A DNA stretch of 54,072 bases, taken from positions 1 to 54,072 of the forward strand of contig BORH01000025.1 in the NCBI GenBank assembly GCA_018333075.1, read 5' to 3'. A program made the translations under genes and the position numbers. Positions 42,954-52,682 of the stretch are shown here, in pieces. The DNA is from Heyndrickxia sporothermodurans (GTDB lineage: Bacteria > Bacillota > Bacilli > Bacillales > Bacillaceae_C). Within the stretch, counting starts at the first letter, position 1. Each line of letters opens with the position of its first letter. A model generated the notes under the pieces. The model was not told the origin of the DNA and searched no databases. It saw nothing but the letters and a program-made list of their open reading frames with translations.

Positions 42954-42991
42954 CAAATTAGGATACATATCGACAAAGGAGTGAAGGGTAA

Positions 42992-43993
42992 GTGGTTGCC
43001 TACACAGTTCGTCGCTTATTATTACTGATACCTGTGCTCTTTGGAATGGTAATCATTGTTTTTTCTCTAATCCACGCCATACCAGGAGACCCAGCAAGAA
43101 CGATATTAGGGCAACTAGCAACAAAAGAGGCTGTTGCCGAATTAACGAAACAATTAGGTTTAGATAAACCATTATTTATTCAGTTATTTGACTATATTAA
43201 GGATTTAATTACTGGAAATTTGGGAACATCGTTGAAAACTCAAGCACCAATCAGTGAAGAAATATGGCCATATTTTGGGGCAACAGTAGAGTTAGCTATA
43301 GTTGCAATGATTATAGCGATTATTATAGGTGTTAATGCAGGGATTATTTCTGCCTGGTTTCAAAACTCCTGGTTTGATTATGTTGTAATGCTTATTGCAC
43401 TAATAGGAGTGTCAATGCCAATCTTTTGGTTGGGATTAATGGAGCAATACGTATTTTCAATTAATTTAGATTTATTGCCGACAACGGGTCGAGATGATAT
43501 TCGTAATCCAGTAGAAGCAATTACAAATTTATATTTACTCGATACACTATTACAGGGCAGGTTTGATCAATTTGTTGAAGTGATCAAACACTTAATCTTA
43601 CCAAGTATCGCGTTAGCTACGATTCCAATGGCGATAATTGCTCGTATCACAAGATCGAGTATGTTAGAGGTAATGCGCTCTGATTATATTCGTACTGCAC
43701 GTGCCAAAGGGATGAGGATGTTTTGGGTCGTCTATAAACATTCATTAAAGAATGCTTTTATACCTGTATTGACAATTATCGGTTTACAAACAGGTTTACT
43801 ACTTGGAGGAGCAATTTTAACAGAAACAATATTTGGATGGCCAGGAATGGGTACTTATATTTATGAAGCAATTGAGTTTCGAGATTACCCAGTTATCCAA
43901 TCTGGAATATTAGTTCTAGCATTTGTTTTTGTTTTAATTAACTTAATTGTGGATTTATTGTATGCTGCGATTGATCCACGTATAAAATATTGA
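42992..43993 (+). CDS. Peptide ABC importer permease (DppB/OppB type)
   Basis: This 333-residue permease has six hydrophobic helices. The N-terminal TVRRLLLLIPVLFGMVIIVF is followed by HAIPGDPA, typical of DppB/OppB proteins. The EAA loop is SDYIRTARAKGMRMFWVVYKHSLKN. An insertion of about 20-25 residues (GRDDIRNPVEAITN) sits in the outer loop. The GTG at 42992 follows aaaggagtgaaggg. It is 15 bases from the partner permease. Confidence 0.9.
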   Translation: MVAYTVRRLLLLIPVLFGMVIIVFSLIHAIPGDPARTILGQLATKEAVAELTKQLGLDKPLFIQLFDYIKDLITGNLGTSLKTQAPISEEIWPYFGATVELAIVAMIIAIIIGVNAGIISAWFQNSWFDYVVMLIALIGVSMPIFWLGLMEQYVFSINLDLLPTTGRDDIRNPVEAITNLYLLDTLLQGRFDQFVEVIKHLILPSIALATIPMAIIARITRSSMLEVMRSDYIRTARAKGMRMFWVVYKHSLKNAFIPVLTIIGLQTGLLLGGAILTETIFGWPGMGTYIYEAIEFRDYPVIQSGILVLAFVFVLINLIVDLLYAAIDPRIKY

Positions 43994-44008
43994 TAAGGGG
44001 GTTCATCA

Positions 44009-44899
44009 ATGCCAGAACTTTCATCAAACTTAGCTCAAACAACAAAAGTTGAAGAGCCATTGATATCTCCATGGAAAGAAGGATGGAAAAATTTTAAGAA
44101 AAATAAAGCAGCTATGTTTGGGTTTGGATTAGTCATTTTTTTCATACTCATTGCCGTATTTGCTAACTTTATCGCACCTTATGATTATAAAGATCCCTTA
44201 GGGGACAAGCATCTTCCTCCATCTGCTAAGCACTGGTTTGGTACCGATGATTTAGGTAGAGATATATTTAGTAGAGTAATTTTTGGTGCAAGGATCTCTT
44301 TATCTGTCGGATTTTTATCTGTTATAGGCTCTGCATTAATAGGTTCATGTTTAGGTATAGTTGCAGGTTACTATGGTCGTTGGATTGATGGTATCATTTC
44401 GCGAATTTTCGATATTTTACTTGCTTTTCCAAGTATATTACTAGCCATTGCAGTTGTTGCTATGCTTGGTCCGTCACTACAAAATGCACTAATTGCTATT
44501 GCGATTATTAATATTCCGACTTTTGGAAGGTTACTCCGTTCGAGAGTTTTGTCAGTAAAGGAAGAGGAATATATCACTGCTGCTAAGGCGATAGGAATGG
44601 GAGATGGAAGAATATTATTACATCATGTTTTTCCGAATAGTATGGCACCAATTATTGTTCAAGGCTCTTTAGCGATTGCAACTGCAATCATTGAAGCAGC
44701 GGCATTAGGCTTTTTAGGATTAGGTGCCCAACCCCCCACTCCAGAATGGGGAAAAATGTTAGCAGATTCAAAAGATTTTATTATTCAAGCTCCATGGACT
44801 GTTTTTTTTCCAGGCTTAGCCATTATGTTAACGGTATTAGGATTTAACTTAATGGGTGATGGTCTACGTGATGCGCTAGATCCACGTATGAAAAATTAA
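44009..44899 (+). CDS. Peptide ABC importer permease (DppC/OppC type)
   Basis: This 296-residue second permease has the OppC N-terminal helix (MFGFGLVIFFILIAVFANFIAPYD) and HWFGTDDLGRDIFSRVIFGARISL. The EAA loop is EEYITAAKAIGMGDGRILLHHVFPN. It pairs with the DppB-type subunit. An aagggggt site precedes the ATG. It is the last gene of the operon and a 17-bp terminator follows. Confidence 0.92.
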   Translation: MPELSSNLAQTTKVEEPLISPWKEGWKNFKKNKAAMFGFGLVIFFILIAVFANFIAPYDYKDPLGDKHLPPSAKHWFGTDDLGRDIFSRVIFGARISLSVGFLSVIGSALIGSCLGIVAGYYGRWIDGIISRIFDILLAFPSILLAIAVVAMLGPSLQNALIAIAIINIPTFGRLLRSRVLSVKEEEYITAAKAIGMGDGRILLHHVFPNSMAPIIVQGSLAIATAIIEAAALGFLGLGAQPPTPEWGKMLADSKDFIIQAPWTVFFPGLAIMLTVLGFNLMGDGLRDALDPRMKN

Positions 44900-44915
44900 A
44901 TTGTAACTTATAGTA

Positions 44916-44958
44916 ATCAAAAAACTGCAGAAGCAATTTATTTCTGCAGTTTTTTGAT
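44916..44958. terminator. Strong terminator after the peptide importer
   Basis: A perfect 17-bp stem (44916-44932/44942-44958) contains the T-run within its right arm. It may also stop the convergent minus-strand gene. Confidence 0.92.
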
Positions 44959-45018
44959 TGTATGCGTTTTTTATTATCAAAAGATATTTTTTGAGATACT
45001 TGTAAATTGTCTACAATT

Positions 45019-46101
45019 TTAAAGCAGACTTAAATCCTTACTTTTTTCAAGTTTTTTGGTTAATGATTCAAAAAATTGTTGAGGGTTATCAACGTTTAAT
45101 ATAACTTTATCTACTTTTTTCTGTTTACCATATAAGAAAGAAGCGGCAATAGGCTCTTTTAAAAAAATTTCAAAATTTGGTTTTTCCTTTATAAAATCAG
45201 GGGGTGAGGCATCAAAAGTTGTCACTAATTTTTGCTTTTTAAGTGGGAGCTCTTTAGGATATTCATTAATTTCTTTAATATTTTTTATTGGGATATCAAT
45301 TCTTTTCATTATCCCAGTATGAAGAATTAATAGATCATCCGAAAGTAAATAGGGACAATGTCTTATTGCCTGAATATCAGCCATTAAAATAAATAATCCA
45401 TAAAGATTAAATATTAAGGCTATGATTGCAATTGTTGGGTTCCAATTATGAAGTAAATAATGAAAACCTATAGATTCAATCACTAAACCATGTATGAACA
45501 TAATATTTAAAGCTATTGAACTAGTCTTTTGATGATAAGAAAAAGCTTCATAATTAGTTAATGAACTTTTTTTTCTCCAGGAAAATAGGCTGTAATAAAA
45601 GATGGAAAATTCAGAAATGACCATTTTACTAAATAATGATGGCTTGATCAATGAATGAACAGCAAAATCCAACCGATTTTGAAAAAAAGGAATTGTGTAT
45701 CTACTTTCATGATATTTTTGTCTTATTAAAGGTATTTTTCTTATTATTAATGTGGCTAAATATACTTCAATTAATATGAAACAGCCCTCGATCATGAAAA
45801 TGAAATACTTTGAAAATGAAATGCTTTGCCAATATGTTGAAGGAATAATTAACCAAGCAATTCCATAACTACTAGCAATTACTGCAAAAAGATACTTTTT
45901 GGAATACTGCTTTCTTAAAAACAAAAAGTATACTAATAGTGGAATCACCACAATAAAGTCAAGCAGTGAACCTATAGTAACTAATGGTGTAATGGGTTCA
46001 TACAGCTCTATTCTATAGAGTGAGAAGTTTGCAATTAAAATAATGGATATAAAAGAAATAAGCCAAATTATTTTTTGATTTTTATAAAAGCTTATACTCA
46101 T
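45019..46101 (-). CDS. Polytopic membrane protein of unknown function
   Basis: This 360-residue protein has about nine hydrophobic helices, including an N-terminal IIWLISFISIILIANFSLY. A C-terminal soluble segment (residues about 265-360) contains MKRIDIPIKNIKEINEYP and DASPPDFIKEKPNFEIFL. Proteins of this look in Bacillus are often mislabelled as carotene monooxygenases; I see no support for that activity. The C-terminal part resembles bacterial PH-like domains in its beta-strand pattern, which is only a suggestion. The start follows aagggtg. Confidence 0.65.
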   Translation of the reverse strand: MSISFYKNQKIIWLISFISIILIANFSLYRIELYEPITPLVTIGSLLDFIVVIPLLVYFLFLRKQYSKKYLFAVIASSYGIAWLIIPSTYWQSISFSKYFIFMIEGCFILIEVYLATLIIRKIPLIRQKYHESRYTIPFFQNRLDFAVHSLIKPSLFSKMVISEFSIFYYSLFSWRKKSSLTNYEAFSYHQKTSSIALNIMFIHGLVIESIGFHYLLHNWNPTIAIIALIFNLYGLFILMADIQAIRHCPYLLSDDLLILHTGIMKRIDIPIKNIKEINEYPKELPLKKQKLVTTFDASPPDFIKEKPNFEIFLKEPIAASFLYGKQKKVDKVILNVDNPQQFFESLTKKLEKSKDLSLL

Positions 46102-46349
46102 TTAGCATCACCCTTATAATCTATTTATTTAAATTATACTTTAAAAAAGGAAAAAATAAGCAGTGCTATATGAGTGATTTGTGAATATTTTCTAAAAAAT
46201 ATTTTCTCATGAATTTTTAATGTTACTTTCATGAGACTTTAGGATTTATTAAGTAATATAGAAATAGTTAAAAGGACATGCCACATAGTTGTTACCCTTA
46301 TCTATTGTTGGCACAATTTTTTAAAACTCATTGTAAAGTTCCTTCTTTA

Positions 46350-46379
46350 AACCCGGCCGTTGTGCCGGTTATTTTTTTA
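46350..46379 (+). terminator. Orphan terminator, no gene upstream
   Basis: aaccc-ggc/gccggtt with one bulged C is followed by attttttt. No plus-strand gene lies between 44899 and this point, so it may end a small RNA. The minus strand lacks a T-run here. Confidence 0.65.
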
Positions 46380-46458
46380 CCAATGTTTTAATGTTTTTTA
46401 ATCGTATTTTCATTTATCGATGATACGATGAATGAAATTATGAAGGAGGCGTATAACA

Positions 46459-46587
46459 ATGATGTGGTTACGATTTATTCCAATTATCTTTTTTGGTGTG
46501 ACAGGTCTAAGTCTATTTGCCTTCCAATCAGTCGAAATAGCTCATGCAATTATGGATTTAATTTTTAATAAAACTCAGATAAAATAA
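46459..46587 (+). CDS. 42-residue membrane peptide
   Basis: ATG 46459 has a textbook gaaggaggcg site 8 bases upstream and encodes 42 residues. The N-terminus is hydrophobic (MMWLRFIPIIFFGVTGLSLF) and is followed by an amphipathic AFQSVEIAHAIMDLIF and a polar end. It lies about 95 bases upstream of the response regulator gene and on the same strand. It could be a small membrane partner of that two-component system; this is inference from position only. Confidence 0.6.
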   Translation: MMWLRFIPIIFFGVTGLSLFAFQSVEIAHAIMDLIFNKTQIK

Positions 46588-46682
46588 TAATAAAAAACAG
46601 TTTTCTTATAATAGTTCTAAAAACAACAGATTAAGAAAATCGTTAATTAATAATGAATTCCTTATTTGAAGCAGGTGTTGAA

Positions 46683-47363
46683 GTGAAACGGATTTTAATC
46701 ATTGAAGATGAAAAGAATTTAGCTCGATTTATAGAACTGGAATTAAAGTATGAGGGCTATGATGTAAAGGTTGCATATGATGGACGAGAAGGGTTGCAGC
46801 TTGCACTTGAGGAAGAGTGGGACGTCATATTACTTGATCTCATGCTTCCAAGTTTAAATGGACTGGAAGTTTGTCGCAGACTTCGTCAAGAAAAAGAAAC
46901 TCCTGTAATCATGATAACTGCAAGAGATAGTGTAATGGATCGTGTTTCTGGCTTAGATCACGGAGCTGATGACTATATTGTCAAGCCTTTTGCTATAGAA
47001 GAACTTTTGGCTCGTCTTCGTTCTATTTTTCGTAGAATCGATATTCACGTGCCGAAAGTACAGCTTACATCCTACAGCTTTCGAGATTTATTAGTAGAAA
47101 AGGAAAGCAGAATAGTCAAGAAGGACAATAAAATTATTGAGGTAACAAAAAGAGAATATGATTTATTACTTACATTATTAGAAAATAAAAACATTGTATT
47201 GACCCGTGAAGTGCTTTTAAATAAAGTTTGGGGATATGAAACTGAGGTGGAAACAAATGTAGTGGATGTATATATCCGCTATTTACGAAATAAAATTGAT
47301 AATCCCGGGGAAGATAGTTATATTCAAACCGTTCGAGGAACAGGGTATGTGATGCGGGAATGA
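46683..47363 (+). CDS. OmpR-family response regulator (YkoG/ArlR-like)
   Basis: This 226-residue two-domain regulator has a receiver domain (1-120) with the acidic pair in IIEDE, phosphoacceptor Asp52 in LLDLMLP and Lys101 in VKPF. An OmpR/PhoB winged helix (about 130-226) carries [16 protein letters not shown] and [12 protein letters not shown]. It resembles YkoG of B. subtilis and ArlR of Staphylococcus. The start is GTG 46683 after caggtg. An in-frame ATG at 46653 has no ribosome binding site. It overlaps the kinase gene by 4 bases. Confidence 0.9.
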   Translation: MKRILIIEDEKNLARFIELELKYEGYDVKVAYDGREGLQLALEEEWDVILLDLMLPSLNGLEVCRRLRQEKETPVIMITARDSVMDRVSGLDHGADDYIVKPFAIEELLARLRSIFRRIDIHVPKVQLTSYSFRDLLVEKESRIVKKDNKIIEVTKREYDLLLTLLENKNIVLTREVLLNKVWGYETEVETNVVDVYIRYLRNKIDNPGEDSYIQTVRGTGYVMRE

Positions 47364-48772
47364 AGTATTTAAAGAACTGGTTTCAAACTTCTTCATTAAA
47401 AGTAAAATGGTCTGTCGGTACAAGCGCGGCCATTTTTATTACGTTTTTTATATTTAGCTTTCTTCAATATCATGTTATTAGCAAATTGATGCTTAATGAA
47501 GAAAAAAATAATATTTCACAAGCATTGAACGAAATTTCCTTGTACTTAAAGCAAGGTGGATCACTTGATGAAACTTCGGAAAATAATTCGGAAATAATGA
47601 GTCAGATTTATGATAAGGATCAAATAGTAAGATTATTATATCCAAATGGTGAACCTAAGAGGACGTATTTTTCGACAAAAAAGACTCCGAAATATTATGT
47701 TTCCTTTCAGCCTGTGCATCAAAAGACTATCTTATTACTAGAAACAAATAATAAGAAAATATATCTCGGTCGAGTACCTGTTCATTCTGATTACTTTACT
47801 GGTTATATAGAAATTATCCAGCCGTTAACTAGATACCATCAAATGATGGGAAGCTTATTTTTTATTATGACTGTTTTTGGTAGCATTGCCTTATTACTTA
47901 GTGGCTTATTTGGTTTTTTAATGGCTAAGAGCTTTCTAATGCCTTTACAAAAGCTATCTGCAACGATGAAAAAAATTCGTAAAAAAGGATTTCACGAGCG
48001 GATGGAGCCAAGTGATTCAAAAGATGAAATGGGAGAATTAACAAATATCTTTAATGAAATGATGGATAAAATAGAACTTTCCTTTAATCAGCAAAAACGT
48101 TTTGTTGAAGATGCATCCCACGAATTAAGAACACCTGTTCAAATTATGGAAGGTCATTTAAAATTATTGAATCGGTGGGGGAAAAATGATCCGAATATTT
48201 TAGAGGAATCGTTACAAGCATCCATTCAGGAATTAGAAAGAATGAAAAAGCTTGTTCAGGAACTATTAGATTTATCGAGAGCGGAGCAAACAGAAATAAA
48301 AAGCAGAGATCATAGTACTTTACTAGTTCCAACATTATCACATGTAGTAAAAAACTTTGAAGTCATTCATGAGACTTTCACTTTCGAATTAAATGTTCAA
48401 AATGTAAATCATTTGACTGTGCAAATTAGTGAAAATCATTTAGAGCAAATAATGATTATCATTTTAGATAATGCTGTAAAATATTCCGATCAAATTCATA
48501 AAATAGATATCGAGGTCGAAGAAGAAAATAGTTGGATGAAAATTACCGTTAAAGATTATGGTGTTGGAATACCTGAAGAAGATCTATCGAAAATTTTCCA
48601 CCGATTTTATCGAGTGGATAAAGCGAGAAGTAGAGCAAAAGGTGGAAATGGTTTAGGTTTATCTATCGCAAAGCAATTAGTGGAAGGATATACCGGAGAA
48701 ATTTATGCTAAAAGCACCCTTGGTGAAGGAACAAGTATTTCTTTCACCCTGCCAGTAATCGAAAACCGATGA
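47360..48772 (+). CDS. Sensor histidine kinase (YkoH/ArlS-like)
   Basis: This 470-residue kinase has two membrane helices (about 17-40 and 163-188) flanking an extracytoplasmic sensor of about 120 residues. A HAMP domain ([16 protein letters not shown]) follows. HisKA carries the H-box [16 protein letters not shown]. The ATPase domain has LDNAVKYS (N), [10 protein letters not shown] (G1), [12 protein letters not shown] (F) and [10 protein letters not shown] (G2). All catalytic motifs are intact. Coupled to the regulator by an ATGA overlap. The signal is unknown. Confidence 0.92.
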   Translation: MKYLKNWFQTSSLKVKWSVGTSAAIFITFFIFSFLQYHVISKLMLNEEKNNISQALNEISLYLKQGGSLDETSENNSEIMSQIYDKDQIVRLLYPNGEPKRTYFSTKKTPKYYVSFQPVHQKTILLLETNNKKIYLGRVPVHSDYFTGYIEIIQPLTRYHQMMGSLFFIMTVFGSIALLLSGLFGFLMAKSFLMPLQKLSATMKKIRKKGFHERMEPSDSKDEMGELTNIFNEMMDKIELSFNQQKRFVEDASHELRTPVQIMEGHLKLLNRWGKNDPNILEESLQASIQELERMKKLVQELLDLSRAEQTEIKSRDHSTLLVPTLSHVVKNFEVIHETFTFELNVQNVNHLTVQISENHLEQIMIIILDNAVKYSDQIHKIDIEVEEENSWMKITVKDYGVGIPEEDLSKIFHRFYRVDKARSRAKGGNGLGLSIAKQLVEGYTGEIYAKSTLGEGTSISFTLPVIENR

Positions 48773-48793
48773 TTTTTTCATCGGTTTTCTTCT
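48761..48793. terminator. Terminator overlapping the kinase stop codon
   Basis: The 12-bp perfect stem gaaaaccgatga/tcatcggttttc (48761-48772/48778-48789) lies between two convergent genes. Confidence 0.88.
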
Positions 48794-48799
48794 TTAATA

Positions 48800-49330
48800 T
48801 TACAGTTTTTCAGCGACATCTACCTCAGTATATTGCATATCAGGATGTTTAGTCATTTTAATTTCTAATATTTCATCTTTATATTGTGCAACGGTACCCT
48901 TTTTCTTTATTAAAGTTGGCAATGTAACAACATGCCTATTCCCTATTTCTGGAATGTTTTCAATAATCGCTTGATTTGAAGTGTGATAAATTTTAACTTT
49001 CTTAAGCCACTCTTCATCCTTAATCGGAATTCTAATGTATATATCATCAAAAGTTTCAAAGAGATTCACATCAATATTACTTGATGTATTAGATGACTGT
49101 TGATTCATGGTTTCCGATGATTGAGAGGTTTGAGAGGTTTGTGTGAACTCTCCATTTTGAAACATTGATGATGCTCTTTTTATCATATCTTCATAATTAA
49201 ACATTCCTTCAAATTGTCCAGGAATAAATTGTGACATCATATCCTTCACTTGTTTTTCAATTTCTTGAGGATTGAATTGCTTCATAGGATTGTTTTTATT
49301 GCCAAACGGAAACAAATTCCATGGAAACAT
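48800..49330 (-). CDS. Hsp20/alpha-crystallin-like, probable spore coat or germination protein
   Basis: This 176-residue protein has an N-terminal Phe/Pro/Asn-rich segment (MFPWNLFPFGNKNN), a helical stretch and a Ser/Thr/Gln linker (about 62-85). A C-terminal beta-rich domain of the Hsp20 type follows (FETFDDIYIRIPIKDEEWLKKVKIYHTS). This layout resembles the coat-associated alpha-crystallin-like proteins CotM/CotP/GerT of Bacillus. It is not a typical heat-shock Hsp20, since the I-x-I tail motif is not obvious. A sigma-K-like promoter upstream supports mother-cell expression. The ribosome binding site is a run of six G about 12 bases from the ATG. Confidence 0.72.
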   Translation of the reverse strand: MFPWNLFPFGNKNNPMKQFNPQEIEKQVKDMMSQFIPGQFEGMFNYEDMIKRASSMFQNGEFTQTSQTSQSSETMNQQSSNTSSNIDVNLFETFDDIYIRIPIKDEEWLKKVKIYHTSNQAIIENIPEIGNRHVVTLPTLIKKKGTVAQYKDEILEIKMTKHPDMQYTEVDVAEKL

Positions 49331-49365
49331 AGGTTTGTAACCCCCCGAACTTTTACACTATATAA

Positions 49366-49392
49366 TAATGTATGCAATCAGAAACCCATTGT
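49366..49392 (-). promoter_or_regulatory. Sigma-K-like promoter of the Hsp20-like gene
   Basis: On the minus strand AC (49391-49392), a 16-base spacer and CATACATTA (49366-49374) match the sigma-K consensus AC-N16/17-CATANNNTA exactly. The predicted transcript would start about 30 bases before the ATG at 49330. Confidence 0.6.
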
Positions 49393-49688
49393 TATTGTTG
49401 GTTGGATATAAACCTAAAATCTATCTTAAATAATTTTATTTGCAAGAGGGTAAAACATTTGATTTTATGAGGAATAGTAGTATGATGGGAGATGAAAATG
49501 GACAAAGATAAAAAGAATGATCCATGCGAATGAATTGTTTGAAAATTTCACAAATGTTTAGAGGGATAAAAAAATTATAGCAAAACGTATAAAGCAGAAT
49601 ATATCTATATATTATAGTGTTTTTAACGAATGAATAAACGTTCATTTTAATTTTAAAAAAAATGATTTTTATTCTTTATATTATTACT

Positions 49689-49723
49689 TTACAGTGATAG
49701 AATTGTCACTGTAAGCGTTTTGG
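49689..49723 (+). promoter_or_regulatory. Inverted repeat and cre-like site upstream of odhA
   Basis: ttacagtga/tcactgtaa (49689-49697/49706-49714) is a perfect 9-bp inverted repeat. Overlapping it, TGTAAGCGTTTTGG (49710-49723) matches 12 of 14 positions of the CcpA cre consensus TGWAANCGNTNWCA. CcpA-linked glucose repression of the TCA cycle gene odhA would be expected in Bacillus. The rest of 49331-49688 holds only the Hsp20-like gene's promoter and AT-rich DNA. Confidence 0.5.
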
Positions 49724-49806
49724 CTTATTCAAATTTTTTTATTACATATATCAATATATTCTATTAATAAAAAATTATTAGGCTTAATAGCTGGAGGTTT
49801 TTTAAA

Positions 49807-52638
49807 ATGAAACAACAAGCATCAAAAGGATTTTGGGAAAGCTTTTCCGGCCCGAACCTTGGTTATGTGATGGAAGTTTACGATAAATTCGTAAACGATC
49901 CGGAAAGTGTTGATCCGGAAATGAGAGTCCTATTCGAAGAGTGGGGAGCGCCTTCTGTTTCAGAAGAAGGATTATCAACACATGGTCAAGCAGATATTTC
50001 ATTCCAATTGCCAACCAATCCAACTGTTTTCAGTAAAATGGTTGCTGCCGTTAAATTAGCGGATAATATTCGCACATACGGTCATTTAGCTGCTGATATC
50101 AATCCATTGAATGATCGTAAAAAGGATACTCGTAGAATTGAATTATCTGAATTCGATTTAACTGAGGAAGATTTAAAAAATATTCCAGCATCCTTTATTT
50201 GTCCAGATGCACCAGCATCCGTGAAAAATGGTTTAGATGCAATCAACCATTTAAAAACAGTATACACGAATAAGCTTGCATTTGAATTTCATCATGTTCA
50301 TGATTTGGAAGAGAAAAACTGGTTACAGCGTACTGTTGAATCCGGTGAGTACCTACCAAAATTAAAAAAGGAACAAAAACTTGCGGTTTTAAATCGACTT
50401 TCAGAGGTCGAGGGTTTTGAGAAATTTATTCACCGTACTTTTGTAGGGCAAAAGCGTTTTTCTATTGAAGGACTAGATACGTTAGTACCGTTAATGGACC
50501 AAATTATTAGTTCTTCTGTAGAAACTGGTGCTAGAACAGTAAATATTGGTATGGCACATCGTGGCCGTTTAAATGTGTTAGCTCATATACTTGAAAAACC
50601 GTATGAACTCATTTTTGCGGAATTTCAGCATGCACCAAATAAAGACTTAATTCCATCTGAAGGTTCAATTGGAATAACCTATGGCTGGACCGGTGACGTG
50701 AAATACCATTTAGGTGCAGACCGCCGTGTGAAGGCTGAAAGTACAGCAAGTACTCGTATTGTTTTAGCGAATAACCCGAGTCATTTAGAAGTGGCTAGTC
50801 CTATTGTTGAAGGATATACAAGAGCTGCTCAAGAACAACGTCATGCTGCTGGCTATCCAACTCAAGATCAGGATCAATCATATGCAATTTTAGTTCATGG
50901 TGATGCAGCGTTCCCTGGGCAAGGAATTGTGGCAGAAACATTAAATATGAGTGGTTTAAAAGGTTTCAATACTGGTGGTTCCATTCATATTATTGCAAAT
51001 AATATGATCGGTTTTACAACTGAAAGCTATGATTCACGTTCGACAAAATATGCTTCAGATACGGCAAAAGGGTTTGAAGTTCCGATCATTCATGTGAATG
51101 CAGATCATCCTGAAGCAGTATTAGCTGCAGCAACTTTTGCATATGAATATCGCAGAAGATTCCATAAAGACTTTTTGATTGATTTAGTAGGTTATCGTCG
51201 CTTTGGTCATAACGAAATGGATGAACCAATGACAACTAACCCTATGATGTATCATATTGTTCATAAGCACCCGACTGTGCGTGAAATGTATGCTGAACAA
51301 TTAATCAATGAAGGAATTATTTCTAAAGATGATGTTGCTGCAATGGATCAAGCTGTTCAAGCGAAGCTGCAAGCTGCATTTGATAAAGTACCTAAAAAAG
51401 AAGAAGACCCAGATACAATCATGAATCCACCGGAATATGTAGCGAGTGGTTTTCCTAAAATAAATACTGCCGTTGATGTTGAAGAAATTAAGGCCATTAA
51501 TTCAGAGCTTTTAAATTGGCCAGAGGGCTTCAATGCGTTTAAAAAGCTTGCGAAAATCTTAAAACGTAGAGAGAATGTATTTGATGGAGACGGAAAAATT
51601 GATTGGGCACATGCAGAAACACTTGCATTTGCATCCATTTTAAAAGATGGAACTCCGATCCGATTTACTGGTCAAGATTCTCAACGTGGAACATTTGCAC
51701 AGCGTAACTTAGTACTACACGATGAAAAAACAGGAGAAGAACTTATCCCTCTTCATCATATTAAAGATGCAAATGCATCATTCGTTGTATACAATAGTCC
51801 TTTAACTGAAGCTGCAGTTGTAGGTTATGAATATGGCTATAACGTATTTTCACCAGAAACTTTAGTTCTATGGGAAGCACAATTTGGTGATTTTGCTAAT
51901 ATGGCTCAAGTAATGTTCGACCAATTTATATCAGCTGGTAGAGCAAAATGGGGACAAAAATCTGGTCTAGTTATGTTACTACCGCATGGATATGAGGGGC
52001 AAGGACCTGAGCATTCAAGTGCAAGATTAGAACGCTATTTACAATTAGCTGCTGAGAATAACTGGACGGTTGCTAACCTATCAACGTCAGCACAGTATTT
52101 CCATATTTTACGACGTCAAGCTGCCATGCTTCAAAAAGAAGAAATTCGTCCGTTAGTGATTGTGACACCAAAAAGCTTGTTGCGTCATCCTTTAGCATCT
52201 GTTGATGGATCAGAATTAACTAATGGGGAATTTAGACCAGTGTTGGAGCAAAAAGGTCTCGGAAACGATGTTAAAAAAGTTGAAAGAATTATTTTATGCA
52301 GTGGTAAAATAGCAATTGATTTTGAAGAACGAATTAAAGATGAAAACTTAGATTGGGTTCATATTCTTCGAGTTGAAGAACTTTATCCATTCCCAGATGC
52401 TGAAATTAAAGAAATTTTAAGTAAATATAAAAATGTAAAAGAACTTGTATGGGTTCAAGAAGAGCCTAAAAACATGGGTGGATGGACATTTGCAGATCCA
52501 TACTTACGTGAGCTTGCTCCAAAAGGTATGGAAGTTAAGTATGTAGGACGTCCAAGACGTTCTAGTCCATCAGAGGGAGACCCTATTGTTCATAAGAAAG
52601 AACAAACTCGTATCTTAAATGAAGCATTATCTAAATAA
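49807..52638 (+). CDS. odhA: 2-Oxoglutarate dehydrogenase E1 component OdhA
   Basis: This 943-residue thiamine-diphosphate enzyme oxidatively decarboxylates 2-oxoglutarate in the TCA cycle and hands the succinyl group to OdhB. Family motifs are complete: [29 protein letters not shown], the cofactor-binding [24 protein letters not shown] and the C-terminal [20 protein letters not shown]. The length equals B. subtilis OdhA within one residue as I recall it. The N-terminal [21 protein letters not shown] segment that recruits the complex is present. A ctggaggt site lies 8 bases before the ATG. odhB follows after 44 bases. Confidence 0.96.
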   Translation: MKQQASKGFWESFSGPNLGYVMEVYDKFVNDPESVDPEMRVLFEEWGAPSVSEEGLSTHGQADISFQLPTNPTVFSKMVAAVKLADNIRTYGHLAADINPLNDRKKDTRRIELSEFDLTEEDLKNIPASFICPDAPASVKNGLDAINHLKTVYTNKLAFEFHHVHDLEEKNWLQRTVESGEYLPKLKKEQKLAVLNRLSEVEGFEKFIHRTFVGQKRFSIEGLDTLVPLMDQIISSSVETGARTVNIGMAHRGRLNVLAHILEKPYELIFAEFQHAPNKDLIPSEGSIGITYGWTGDVKYHLGADRRVKAESTASTRIVLANNPSHLEVASPIVEGYTRAAQEQRHAAGYPTQDQDQSYAILVHGDAAFPGQGIVAETLNMSGLKGFNTGGSIHIIANNMIGFTTESYDSRSTKYASDTAKGFEVPIIHVNADHPEAVLAAATFAYEYRRRFHKDFLIDLVGYRRFGHNEMDEPMTTNPMMYHIVHKHPTVREMYAEQLINEGIISKDDVAAMDQAVQAKLQAAFDKVPKKEEDPDTIMNPPEYVASGFPKINTAVDVEEIKAINSELLNWPEGFNAFKKLAKILKRRENVFDGDGKIDWAHAETLAFASILKDGTPIRFTGQDSQRGTFAQRNLVLHDEKTGEELIPLHHIKDANASFVVYNSPLTEAAVVGYEYGYNVFSPETLVLWEAQFGDFANMAQVMFDQFISAGRAKWGQKSGLVMLLPHGYEGQGPEHSSARLERYLQLAAENNWTVANLSTSAQYFHILRRQAAMLQKEEIRPLVIVTPKSLLRHPLASVDGSELTNGEFRPVLEQKGLGNDVKKVERIILCSGKIAIDFEERIKDENLDWVHILRVEELYPFPDAEIKEILSKYKNVKELVWVQEEPKNMGGWTFADPYLRELAPKGMEVKYVGRPRRSSPSEGDPIVHKKEQTRILNEALSK

Positions 52639-52682
52639 AATAACAACGAAAAATGTTAAACACATAAAGGGAGGACAACGTT

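Noticed and set aside
49497-49532. 11-codon frame with gggagatg upstream (MDKDKKNDPCE)
   Set aside because: Too short to support as a gene, and no membrane or leader-peptide character.
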